Assembly (NCBI GenBank): GCA_026122225.1
Contig: JANEZZ010000407.1
Span: forward strand, 620,001 to 684,000
DNA: 64,000 nt
Source: Heloderma charlesbogerti
Taxonomy: Eukaryota; Chordata; Lepidosauria; Squamata; Helodermatidae
Direction: 5' to 3'
A program made the position numbers and the translations under genes. The notes beneath the pieces are model-generated. The model did no database searches. It worked only from the letters and a program-made list of their open reading frames with translations, and had not been told where the DNA came from. Shown here one piece after another: positions 31,001 to 41,832 of the stretch (positions are counted from its first letter, which is position 1; each line of letters starts with the position of its first letter).

Positions 31001-32060
31001 TAGTCAGAAGAGGGATAGAAAGGGAAAGAAAAATACTCCGGGTGAATGACTGGCTATGAAGGTGGTGCCGACATGAGGGATTTGGATTCCGGGACCACGT
31101 GCTATACTTCCTGGAAGATGGGCTGTTGGCAAGGGAGGGGTTGCACCTCACAAAGGATGGGAAGAATGTGTTTGGCCACAGCATGAAGAACTTTATCAGG
31201 AGGGCTTTCAACTGAATCCTACAGGGAAGGGAGACTTAAAGTTGGGAGTAACAGTGGATGAAGGCTCATGCATCACAACAGAGAGAACAGCTCTAATAGC
31301 GCCCAATCATGACTGGAATACAGCAATTGAAAGATATAACTTGTTCAAAAAGAATAGGAGGAACAGAAAGGGAGGTGGGGTTGCACTATATGTGAAAAAT
31401 ACTTATCTCTGCACAGAAATACAGGAGGATGAGCTTGGTAGCCCCATCGAGAGCATCTGGGTTAAAATAAATGGAGCAAAGAATACAAGGAACCTGGAGT
31501 CTACTACCGGCCACCCAATCAAGGAGAAGACGAGAATGAAACTTCTGAAAAGCAAATAGCCAATGTTTCAAGGAAGCATGATGTAGCAGTAACGGGGGAC
31601 TTCAATTTCCCTGTTATCTGTTGGGAGACAAATTCTGCAAAGCATGGCCCCTCCAGGAAATTCCTGGCTTGTGTGGTGGATAACTTCCTGCCACGGAAAG
31701 TAGAGGAAGGAACTAGAGGATCGGCTATCCTTGACTTGATCCTAACCAACAGAGATGACTTAGTGGATAAAGTAGCAGTTACAGGAACTCTGGGGGAAAA
31801 CAACCGTGTTATACCTGAGCTCATGGTTCTAAAGGAAGCAAAAGCTGAGTGTAGTCAAACGCGTACCCTGGATTTTAGGAAAGCTGATTTTAATAAACTC
31901 AGAACAATGATAAGTAAGGTCCCATGGCAAGTGACTCTAACAAGAAAAGGAGTGGGAGTTTTATAAAAGGAAATTCTCAAGGCACAATTACAAACAATTC
32001 CAACAAGAAGAAAAGGTGGAAGACAACAAAAGAAGCCAATAGGGCTTCACAAAAAGCTTA

Positions 32061-33116
32061 CACAAAAAGCTGACTGAACCTACCAAATTTCAGACAGGTC
32101 CAGTGGCTTTTGCACTAGCCATGGGTAAATTTTCCTTTTCTCAAAGTCTAAAACAAAAAGTAAAAACTGTCAAGTCACCCAGGGGATTAGAGATCCTAAT
32201 CAGGAGGTGCTTAAGGTGACCATTAGGAGGTCACTATCCCTAATCTTTGGTGTAGGGTTTTTTTGAGGTGCAAAAAACCTCTCTCCCCCCTACTTTTCTG
32301 CTCTTACATGCCCACTGTTGGGAGCTTGCCTACAATGAAATTTTGAAGAGGGAGAAGGAAGGGAAGAAAGAGCTCCATGAGAAATACTGGTATTTCACAC
32401 AGCATCTGATTTTACTGCCCCAAACTGGAACCTTTGGATTCTGCAGAAGTTTAGTAGCTTCAGTACAGCAAAGGATCCAATCAGCCTCCACAAACGTCTT
32501 TCTCCCCCTCCACTTTAATTTCTATGAAATAGCTGTAGGACTCAAATAATCCCAAAGGGAGGGTTAGGACTATGTGGCGTCATGATTGAGAAATGGCTGA
32601 GGCTTTTAAATAGGTTCTACAGTTTTAAAAAAGCTAGAAAAAGCCCTCAGCCACCTCACCTCATAAAGTTCATTTAAGTACGTGCAATCCTTATAAACCC
32701 TCGACAGCCTCCTAAATTCCTCTGAAGTACTACCTCTCTGAAAGGAGCCACTTGGCTCTCTTTTCTCTAGCCCCCACCCCTGCGCACATTTCCAGTCACC
32801 ATTCTTCTTCCCTCCGCTATCCCCTTCCTTCCTTCCTTCCTTCCTTCCTTCCTTCCTTCCTTCCTTCCTTCCTTCTTTCTTTCTTTCTTTCTTTCTTTCT
32901 TCTTTCTTCCACCCAGAGCATATCTTGGGGAATTCTTAAAGAGAATTCTCTTTGGAGGGCAAGAGAAGTTCTGAACTGTATTTGACTTTATACAAGCAGA
33001 CAAGAGGGTTGGTTTTTCTCCTTCTCACTCAAGCCTTTGAGAAAAGTGGGTTCACGCGGTTGCAGAGAAACAAGTCTGGGGCTGTTTTGTTTGTCAGTTG
33101 CCATCATCCGGCAATA
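32061..33116. other. No gene; contains a CCTT/CTTT microsatellite
   Basis: Apart from the homopyrimidine tract at 32823-32909 nothing was recognised. Confidence 0.4.
32823..32909 (+). repeat. (CCTT)n then (CTTT)n microsatellite
   Basis: Nearly ninety bases of pure pyrimidine on the plus strand form two tetranucleotide blocks. Such mirror-repeat tracts can form triplex DNA. Confidence 0.95.
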
Positions 33117-33315
33117 GGAAGGGCTGTCGCTCAGTGGCGGAGCACATGCTTGGCATGCAGACGGTCCCAGCTTCAATCCCCAGCATCTCCAGGTAGGGCT
33201 AGGAAAGAATCTGGCCTGAAACCCTGGAGAGCTGCTGCTGCCAGTCAGTGTCGACAGTACTGGGCTAGATGGACCCAGGGTCTGACTCAGTACAAGGCAG
33301 CTTCCTATGTTCCTC
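33117..33315 (+). mobile_element. tRNA-derived SINE, tRNA-Ala-like head
   Basis: The head 'gggctgtcgctcagtggcgg' matches a tRNA A box and 'agcttcaatccc' a B box. The body has 'catctccaggtagggctagg', and it ends with 'ggcagcttcctatgttcct'. The cloverleaf is incomplete and the element continues well past 75 bases, so it is a SINE and not a tRNA gene. Confidence 0.8.
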
Positions 33316-33850
33316 TGAACAGAAAGCTTTAATAAAAATAGGAGTTTTGGGTTTGTGTTTTAAGTGGAGGGGAGATAAATACTGCTCATTTGTACAAGCT
33401 TATGTACGCCTACTGAGAAGCCCCATTATGTTTAATGAGGCTTACCCTCAGGAGAGTGTGCATAGGATTCCAGCACAAGTTACTTTTGCAGGGAGGTTTG
33501 CACCCTGATGTTCTGCATGTTTACTCAGAAATAAGTCCTGAGTTCTGAGCATGGTACTGCAGGCTTAATACAATGCCTACCCAATTCCATCTAATGAATT
33601 GACTACCTTTCACCTCGGTCCTAAGCATGATTTGTCATTTGTGGGTTTGGTATGTATTGTACATACATTATGTATGCATGTATGTAATCTATACACACAC
33701 GGAAGCACATGCACATGTGCTATACATGCACGGACCACACACACACATATACGATGTGTGCTTAGACACGTGTGTGTGTGTGTGTATGCGTAAATTTGTG
33801 TTATGGGCCTGTGCACTGGATCTTTGAAGACCCTGGCAATGCCCCTGCCC
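33316..33850. repeat. Old interspersed repeat plus alternating purine-pyrimidine tract
   Basis: 33400-33560 holds text of the type 'gtttaatgaggctta' and 'gtttactcagaaataagtcc', which looks like a worn dispersed repeat with inverse-related halves. 33660-33792 is a CA/TG/TA-rich tract with Z-DNA potential. Confidence 0.5.
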
Positions 33851-35531
33851 TAGAGCAATAAAGGAGCTGGCAGAAGAACTCTCAGGACCACCATCTATTC
33901 TCTTGGAGCAATCATGGAGGACAGGGGAAGTGCCAGATGACTGGAGGAGGGCGAATGTTGTCCCTATCTTCAAAAAGGGCAAAAAGGAGGAACCTGGGAA
34001 CTACAGACCAGTCAGTCTGACATCAGTCCCTGGGAAAAGTCTGGAGCAGATGATAAAGCAATCCATGTGGAAGCACCTTGAAAACTATGTCGTGATTACT
34101 CAATAGGGATAAATGCCAAGTTCTGCACCTAGGAAAAAGAAACCAAATGCACAGTACAAGATGGGGGATACATGGCTCAACAACGCTACAAACGAGAAGG
34201 TTCTTTGAATTGTAGATCAAAAGCTGAATCTGAGCCAACAATGTGATGTGGCTGCAAAAAAGGCAAATGCTTTTTTGGGCTGCATTCATAGAAGCATCGC
34301 TTCCAAATCCTGGGAAGTACTAATTCCACTCTACTCAGCACTGGTTAGGCTTCATCTGAAGTTATGTGACCAGTTCTGGGCACCACACTTTCAGAAGGAT
34401 GCAGACAAGCTGGAGAGGGTCCAGAGAAGGGCAACAAAGATTCCTTCCCGACCATCTGCTCCCATCGGTAGTACATGCCCTAGTCTCCTCTCGTTTAGAC
34501 TACTGTAATGCGCTCTACGTGGGGTTACCCTTGAAGACGGTTCGGAAGCTGCAGCTGGTACAGAACGCGGCGGCTCGCCTGATTAAAGGCAGCCGCCAGC
34601 GAGATCACATCACTCCAGTGCTGAAGGAGTTGCACTGGTTACCAGTTGTTTTCCGGGCCAAATTCAAGGTGTTGGTTTTGACCTTTAAAACCCTATATGG
34701 TTCCGGCCCAGCCTATCTTAAGGAGCGCCTCCAGCAGCACCAGACAGGCCGCTTAACAAGATCAGCCTCAGATGGCCTTCTCTCTGTCCCATCAGCCAGG
34801 ACAGCTAGACTGGTGGGGACGAGGGAGAGGGCCTTCTCTGTGGTGGCCCCCACTCTGTGGAACTCCCTCCCTAGGGAACTCCGTCATGCCCCCTCTTTAA
34901 TGAGCTTCCGTCGTGCATTAAAAACGTGGTTGTTCAGGCAGGCATTTGGGGTGGGTTAGGGTATTTTTTTAAAAAAAAATTTATGGTAAAATTTTATTGT
35001 TTTAAATTGTTTTATGGGGGTTGTAGATCGCCCAGAGTGGCTGGGTGACCAGTCAGATGGGCGATTAATAAATTTAACAAATAAATAAATAAATAAATAA
35101 ACAAAGATGATCAGGGGACTGGAAACAAAGCCCTATGAAGAGAGACTGAAAGAACTGGGCATGTTTAGCCTTGAGAAGAGAAGACTGAGGGGAGATAGGA
35201 TGGCGCTCTTCAAGTCCTTGAAAGGCTGCAACAGAGGGGAAGGCCAGGATCTCTTCTTGATCATCCCAGAGTGCAGGACACGGAATAATGGGCTCAAGTT
35301 CCAGGAAGCCAGATTCCAGCTGAACATCAGGAGAAACTTCCTGACTGTTAGAGCAATATGACAATGGAACCAATGACCTGGGGAGGTGGTGGGCTCTCCC
35401 ACACTGGAGGCGTTCAAGACGAGGCTGGACAGCCATCTGTCTGCGATGCGCTGACCTGGATTCCTGCATTGAGCAGGACGTTGGACTCCATGGCTTAGTA
35501 GGCTTCCAACCCTACTATTCTATGATTCTAT
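33851..35531 (+). mobile_element. CR1 LINE with internal deletion and an L2 inside
   Basis: RT fingers text (33851-34104, NVVPIFKKGKK, YRPVSLTSVPGK) jumps at about 34105 to 'atagggataaatgccaagtt', losing roughly 480 bp including both catalytic RT motifs. CR1 continues to 34440, is interrupted by L2 (34441-35099), and resumes at 35100 to the tail ending 'attctatgattctatga'. Confidence 0.88.
34441..35099 (+). mobile_element. L2 LINE 3' end, second subfamily, inside CR1
   Basis: It is flanked by AACAAAGA (34433-34440 and 35100-35107). It encodes an uninterrupted C-terminus (ALVSSRLDYCNALYVGLPLK … SFRRALKTWLFRQAF, stop near 34957) and a 3' UTR with 'gatcgcccagagtggctggg', ending in an AAAT-type tail. 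It differs from the 7.6-kb L2 at many residues, so at least two L2 subfamilies were active. Confidence 0.93.
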
Positions 35532-36290
35532 GACACTGGGGACAGAATTATACTTGAGTGCCCTCCCCTGATGGCAAGGAAGTGTGAAAAGCCAAGGTCT
35601 GGGAAAAGCCTGTGTGTCTGTCCATCCTCATTTGCCTGGCCCCATGGGTCCTTGCAGGTCCGCTCCACCCTTTCCCTCTCCCACTTTCTGGTATCACAGA
35701 GCAGTTGTTCACTCCAGGCTGTGATACAAGAACTTGGCCCCATCCTGTGCAAGACACTGGAGCAATCAGCCCTGATTCACAGTTGGGCCCTGGCTGCTCA
35801 GACCATGGGTGCTGCCCTGATTTTATCTGCCTTTCTACTAATGAGTCCAGTTATTAGATTTTTAGTGATTGTTTGTAATATCACCATTTATTAGCTGCCA
35901 AGTCGGGTGTTTCAGAAGCCTTGTTCATTATTAGATTACATCACAGGAAGCTGGGCAAAAGGCTGCGATAACAGTGTGTGAGAAATCCAGCAGAGCCAGA
36001 AGATGTGGGAAGTCCAGAGATAAATGTGTTAGTCTCAGCAATGGGCAGTTCTTGTTTCTAGGCACTCTCAAGATCTGAGGCTTGATTGGTCGATGACGGG
36101 ACGCTTCGAAGATGTCCTCTTGTGCGAAGCACTGTGTGAAAATGTCTGTTCACACGCAGCTCATGGCAGGTCAGACAAACCCATAAACTGATGGAAACTT
36201 GATGTCATTAGCTGTTCCCACATAGAACTGCTGTGTGAGAGGCAGAGTCTATGTTCCCATGACCCGGACAGCTGTTGAGCTGCACTGGAC
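35532..36290. other. No feature recognised
   Basis: I found no exon or assignable repeat in this stretch. Confidence 0.35.
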
Positions 36291-36294
36291 AATT

Positions 36295-36495
36295 GGCTGG
36301 GCTGGGGGATGCTTTTGGATGAGGCTTTCATCACGCCATTGCCCAGCCTCATTCACAGAGTTTGCAGGGGTCCAGAAATGGTCGACTTCCTCCTATGTTT
36401 TCCCACCACTTCTGTCTTTTTTCTTAGAAAATCTGTTAAAAGAAAGAGATGGAATAGCTGCCCAAGGCCTTCTGAGTGGTAGCACCAGGAGCCCC
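36295..36495 (+). repeat. Unnamed interspersed repeat, copy A
   Basis: The text 'ggatgaggctttcatcacgc', 'atgttttcccaccacttctg' and 'gagtggtagcaccaggagcc' corresponds in order to 54130-54307 and, inverted, to 55515-55668. No coding potential is seen. Confidence 0.55.
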
Positions 36496-36679
36496 CCCCC
36501 ATCATGAAACAGCAGCCGACGACTCACTTGTCCCTCTCACTTCACGCCTCGGTTTTGCATTCACATATGTAGAGGGAAAAGTAGGGACAGCATAAAGAGT
36601 AGGGCTGTGGTGCCCTGCCAGATACATTGAGCTATTGCTGTCTGCCCTACCCACCTCTGCGAACTGCCTTGAAAGTTCA

Positions 36680-38377
36680 AAGCACCTTGAAAACAATGCA
36701 GTGATGACTCGAAGCCAACATGGATTTGTCAAGAACAGGTCCGGCCAGATGAATCTGATCTCATTTTTGGATCATGTAACCTCCCTTATGGACCGTGGGA
36801 ATGCTGTGGACATAATATACCTCGACTTCAGCAAAGCTTTCGACAAAGTGCCCCATGATCTCCTGATGAGCAAACTAGCCCAAAGTGGGCTAGATGAAAC
36901 AACGATCCGGTGGATTCACAGTTGGCTACAGAGTCGGACTGAAAGAGTGCTTATCAATGGGATCTTCTCAAACTGGGGAGAGGTAACGTGTGGGGTACCG
37001 CAGGGTTCAGTCCTGGGCCCAGTATGCTTCAACATTTGTATTAATGACTTGGAGGAGGAGGTGCAGGGAATGCTGATCAGATTTGCAGATGACACAAAAT
37101 TGGGCGGGATAGCTAATACTTTGGAAGACGGAAACAAAATTCAAAGTGATCTTGATAGATGGAGTGCTGAGCAGAAAACAACAGAATGACTTTTAATAGG
37201 GATAAATGCCAAGTTCTGCACCTAGGAAAAAGAGACCAAATGCACAGTTACAGGATGGGGAATACTTGGCTCAACAACACTACAAGCGAGAAGGATCTTG
37301 GAATTGTGGCAGATCACAAGCTGAATATGAGCCAACAATGTGATGTGGCTGCAAAAAAGGCCAATGGTACTTGGGGCTGCATTAATAGAAGCATCGCTTC
37401 CAAATCCTGGGAAGTACTAGTTCCCCTCTACTCAGCACTGGTTAGGCCTCATCTGGAGTGGTGAGTCCAGTTCTGGGCACCACACTTTCAGAAGGATGCA
37501 GACAAGCTGGAGAGGGTTCAGAGGAGGGCAACAAAGATGATCAGGGGACTGGAAACAAAGCCCTATGAAGAGAGACTGAAAGAACTGGGCATGTTTAGCC
37601 TTGAGAAGAGAAGACTGAGGGGATATAGGATAGTGCTCTTCAAGTCCTTGAAAGGTTGTCACAGAGAGGAAGGCCGGGATTTCTTCTCGATCATCCCAGA
37701 GTGCAGGACATGGAATAATGGGCTCAAGTTCCAGGAAGCCAGATTCTGGCTGAACATCAGGAAAAGCTTCCTGACTGTTAGAGCACTACGACAATGGAAC
37801 CCATTCCCTAGGGTGGCGGTGGGCTCTCCCGCACTGGAGGCAATCAAGGTGAGGCTGGACAGCCCTCTGTCGGGGATGCTCTGACTTGGATTCCTGCATT
37901 GAGCAGGGGGTTGGACTCAATGGCCTTGTAGGCCCCTTCCAACCCTGTTGTTGTTGTTCAGTCATTCAGTTGTGTCCAACTCTTCGTGACCCCATGAACC
38001 ATAGCACGCCAGGCCTTCCTGTCCTGCGCTCTCTCCCGGAGCATGCTCAAGTCCATATTCATTGCATCAGTGATGCTATCTAGCCATCTCATCCTCTGCC
38101 ATCCCCTTCTCCTTATTGGACACCTTCCGACCTGAGGGGCTCATCTTCCAGCGTCATATCTTTTAGCCTTGTGATATGTTCCATGGGGTTTTCTTGGCAG
38201 GAATACTGGAGTGGGTTGCCATTTCCTTCTCCAGTGGACCACATTTTGTCAGAACTCTCTGCCATGACCTGTCCGTCTTGGGTGGCCCTGCACGGCATAG
38301 CTTATGGCTTCACTGAGTTATGCAAGCCCCTTCGCCACAACAAGGCAGTGATCCAACCCTACTAGTCTATGATTCTA
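36680..38377 (+). mobile_element. CR1 LINE, 5'-truncated, tail split by a BovB composite
   Basis: It starts in the RT fingers ('agcaccttgaaaacaatgc') and runs to the 3' tail. The tail is interrupted at 37947 and ends at 38361-38377 ('actagtctatgattcta'). The RT frame (36635-37189) includes [31 protein letters not shown] and the box RFADDTKLGG. A frameshift follows, and the C-terminus is in 37186-37464 and 37537-37884, separated by a stop at 37462. Confidence 0.9.
37947..38351 (-). mobile_element. BovB-derived composite: 5' end fused to 3' end
   Basis: On the minus strand the first 237 bp (38351-38115) match the extreme 5' end of the full BovB (46285-46512). They are joined directly to the last 168 bp (38114-37947), which match the BovB 3' end, including 'gactgaacaacaacaac'. 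The endonuclease and RT are absent. A 9-bp duplication TCCAACCCT flanks it (37938-37946 and 38352-38360), so it moved as one unit or as a deleted transcript. Bov-A SINEs of ruminants are likewise built from BovB ends. Confidence 0.88.
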
Positions 38378-39418
38378 TGCCCTGAAAGGCAGCAGAAACA
38401 TTTTGTGCCTTGGGGTTGGAGAACAGAAGGGAAGCCCCTGGGGGCTTCTGCCATCGCCCAGGGACCCAGCGAGGGCCACTGGGAGGCATCACCCACTGCT
38501 CCCCAGGAATGACATCAGGCCAAGGGAGAGACTGGCCTGGCCCATCCGTCAACCATGCTTCCCCCTCCCTGCCAGAAAGAACTCCCAGCTCCAGCTGGCA
38601 GTTGCCCTGGTGGGAGTGCAGGGGGAAGGGGGAAGGACACTCTGGCCCCTCTGTTGGCCTGAAGAAGAACAGCCTCATGAAATTAAGAACACCAAGAAGA
38701 GAAGAGAAGCCTGGCCCAACGTGTATTTAAATGCCCACTTATAGCTCACCACCTTGTTCTGGCCTTGAAAAACTGATCTCCCTCCTCTTCCTTTTCCCTC
38801 TACTCCTCTTGTCATTTTAGTTTGTAAGCCTGGTGACAGGGTCTGTCTGTCTTTTTATTGATGTGAGCCACTTTAGGAGACAATAATTGTCTGAAAAATG
38901 GGATAAAAAGTGGAGTAAATAAAATAAAATAGAAATTTTATTTCTGATAAATAAATCCATATTCTGATATAGCTCAACCGTGCTCCCTAGAGAGTTTGGT
39001 AAGTGAGCACCCTGCCGGGCAATCTGAATCAGCTTATTGCCTCTCTTTCTTTCCCAGTACGCACCCCAAAACTGAAGCTATTTTTTTAAAATAATGAGCT
39101 AACTGGTTCAAGCTGGCTGAGCCTTTTGAGAGGTAAGTATAGAGTCATTAGGAAGGTGGGGCCAGCCACTAAGTAATTTTCTGATTGGCTGGCTAGACCA
39201 GAAATGGAAGCTATTAACATTATTGGACAAAACGGAAATCTATCTCTGCTTAGGGGGCAGCTTTTACTGAACTCAGATTCCCATAATAGTAAGATTCTGC
39301 TCACCCTTCCATATAGCTTGTAAGATATACAGCATTTCTATGTAAAGTATAATAATAATTTCTAAATTTGCATACATTACATATCAAATAGCACATGCAA
39401 TGTTATGCGAAATGGTGT
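38378..39418. other. No feature recognised
   Basis: The stretch is unique-looking DNA. An AT-rich part near 38915-38970 has 'aataaaataaaatag' but no identifiable element. Confidence 0.35.
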
Positions 39419-40507
39419 CCTTCATTGACTACGCTAAAGCCTTTGATTGTGTGGATCACAACAAACTGTGGCAAATTCTTAAAGTGATGGGAGTACCAGA
39501 CCACCTTACCTGTCTCCTGAGAAACCTGTACGAGGGTCAAGAAGCAACAGTAAGAACCAGACATGGAACAACCGATTGGTTCCAAATTGGGAAAGGAGTA
39601 CGACAAGGCTGCATATTGTCACCCTGCTTATTTAACTTATATGCAGAGTACATCATGAGAAATGCCGGGTTGGATGAATCAGAGGTCGGAATTAAGATTG
39701 CCGGGAGAATTATCAACAACCTCCGATATGCAGACGATACCACCCTAATGGCAGAAAGCGAAGAGGATCTAAAGAGCCTCTTGTTGAGGGTGAAAGAGGA
39801 GAGTGCAAAAGCTGGTTTGAAACTCAACATTATAAAAACTAAGATCATGGCATCTGGCCCCATCACTTCCTGGCATATAGAAGGGGAAGAAATGGAAGCA
39901 GTGACAGATTTTACTTTCTTGGGCTCCAAGATCACCGCAGACGGTGACTGTAGCCATGAAATTAAAAGACGCTTGCTCCTTGGGAGGAAAGCTATGGCAC
40001 ACCTAGACAGCATAGTAAGAAGCAGAGACATCACCTTGCCTACAAAGGTCCGTCTAATCAAAGCTATGGTTTTCCCAGTAGTAATGTATGGCTGTGAGAG
40101 CTGGACTATAAGGAAGGCTGAGCGCCGAAGAATTGATGCTTTCGAACTGTGGTGCTGGAGAAGACTCTTACGAGTCCCCTGGACTGCAAGGAGGTCAAAT
40201 CAGTCCATCCTAAAGGAAATCAACCCTGAGTGCTCATTGGAAGGACAGATAATGAAGCTGAAGCTCCAATATTTTGGCCACCTAATGCGAAGAGAAAACT
40301 CCCTGGAAAAGACCCTGATGCTAGGAAAGACTGAAGGCAAAAGGAGAAGGGGATGGCAGAGGATGAGATGGCTAGATAGCATCACGGATGCAATGAATAT
40401 GAAGTTGAGCACGCTTCGGGAGAGAGCGCAGGACAGGAAGGCCTGGCGTGCTATGGTCCATGGGGTCACGAAGAGTCGGACACGACTGAACGACTGAACA
40501 ACAACAG
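39419..40507 (+). mobile_element. RTE-BovB LINE, 5'-truncated
   Basis: It starts in the RT palm ('ttcattgactacgctaaagc') and ends with 'gaacgactgaacaacaac'. An open frame of about 360 codons (39419-40497) has GVRQGCILSPCLF, LRYADDTTLMAE and the end VTKSRTRLND; the first residues of the apparent ORF before SFIDYAKAF are flanking sequence. It is very similar to the copies at 10768 and 48360. The target duplication is unclear (GTCCT at best). Confidence 0.93.
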
Positions 40508-40723
40508 TCCTCTGTTTTGGTGATGCATTTCTTCCTTTTGCTGGTGATTCATAAGACCCCACCCTATTGGGTGCAGGTCACATGAGATTAGGCACAAAAA
40601 GTGAGGACGTTCCAGAGTGGGTGGGGCTCCTAAGTGATGCTGTGGGTATTCTTTTTCTATGTCATCATCATCATCCTTGGCTAGAGGGTTAATGGAGTGT
40701 GTCATGTGAGAAGATAGCATCTT

Positions 40724-40801
40724 TACATTGAGCAGGGGGTTGGACTTGATGGTCTTCAAGGCCCCTTCCAACCCTACTATTCTATCACTATTCTATGACT
40801 A
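40724..40801 (+). mobile_element. CR1 3' tip
   Basis: The text 'cattgagcagggggttggac' to 'accctactattctatc' is the last 75 bases of CR1 with an altered tail. The following 40802-41655 shows nothing recognisable. Confidence 0.88.
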
Positions 40802-41655
40802 TGACTACATGTAAAGACTCTTCCCTAAAATGTGACTGAAATCTGGATGGGCCAGTGGAAAGGAGTTTCCAGGCCTGAGAAAATAAGTGAAGATGTAAAG
40901 GTGCCCATCCTAGGTCACTGATGGGCATCTTCTTTTGCCAGAGATCCCTGCCACTTCCAGGCTCTAGTCCTCAGGGATGTGTCCCCCCACCCCACCCCAG
41001 CTAGAATATGGAGGCCTGAAGGCACTGAGTGTGGAAAGAGTTACTCCTTGAAGGTGCATCACGTGGGGTAGATGTGTTGGCACAGCAGAAACACGGGGAA
41101 AGTGCTTTAAAAAGATGTCAGCATCGCCCTGCAAGGAACCCTTTGGTTTGGCTGGGGGCCCTAAGCCAATTGCCCAACCTTTTGGGACTGATGAGTGCAG
41201 CCTTGGCAAATGGCTCCTTCCCATCAAAGTGATGCTGAAGCATTTGCTTTGGCTCCTGAGAGGCTACGGGAGTGGGGAAGAACAGCAGGATCCATTATTC
41301 ATGGGTGTCCATTGGAAGACATTCCCCACAGTGGTATGGAAGGGAGAAGAGGCGGTGATCAGCCCGTGCCCCACAGCAGACGTAACAGGACTGCAGCGAT
41401 TGCAACCCAGGGGCTCCACACAGAGGAATGACACAGAAAGGGAGGAAATGCTCCAATGCTCCAGGAAAAGGACTCCCCAATGCCCTAATCTGTTGGTCTA
41501 ACATAAAAAGAAAAAGCTTTTCATATACAGAGTATACATCAGCTTCCTGCTTGCTTTGATCTCCCTTGCCAGCGATCCTTCTACTTGCATTATACTGAAA
41601 TGATATTTCATGGTACAAATAAACCTGATCTGCTGACATTTAAAAGGACCTACCA

Positions 41656-41832
41656 AGCAATGGAACCAATTACCTGGGGAGGTGGTGGGCTCTCCCACAC
41701 TGGAGGCCTTCAAGACGAGGCTGGACAGCCATTTGTCAGGGATGCTCTGACTTGGATTCCTGCATTGAGCAGGGGGTTGGACTCGATGGCCTTGTAGGCC
41801 CCTTCCAGCCCTACTATTCTATGATTCTATGA
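41656..41832 (+). mobile_element. CR1 3' tip
   Basis: The text 'caatggaaccaattacctgg' to 'ctactattctatgattctat' is a standard 3' UTR fragment of CR1; it is non-coding. Confidence 0.92.

Larger units (their letters stand above)
29907..31220 (+). pseudogene. CR1 ORF1, frameshifted and interrupted
   Basis: The frame starts MEGQDSPVVV with both CxxC pairs intact (TCKVC, YTCNKC). It shifts near 30030, continues as GLERRLSTLRGIREHEEFLD, shifts again near 30270, and enters the esterase-like domain at 30415. Here the first catalytic block reads VGNSLLRG instead of VGDSLLRG. The GG block (LGGRIRD) and HVGTNDTAKW follow. The CR1 tip insertion at 30711 cuts the gene, and the final DGLHLTKDG block lies beyond it at about 31133-31160. 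Confidence 0.8.
29657..32060 (+). mobile_element. CR1 LINE, 5' half with ORF1 and endonuclease
   Basis: It has a 5' UTR from about 29657, ORF1 from 29907, an interruption by other CR1 tips at 30711-31000, the rest of ORF1, and the endonuclease region (31240-31960) with many stops. It ends within the ORF2 linker at 'cacaaaaagctta' (about 32060); the reverse transcriptase is missing. A CR1 copy retaining its 5' end but lacking its 3' end must have lost that end by deletion after insertion. Confidence 0.88.

Noticed and set aside
33117..33190. tRNA-Ala gene
   Set aside because: A and B boxes are present but the 3' arm does not close a cloverleaf, and the sequence continues into a SINE body seen also at 29050 and 26978.
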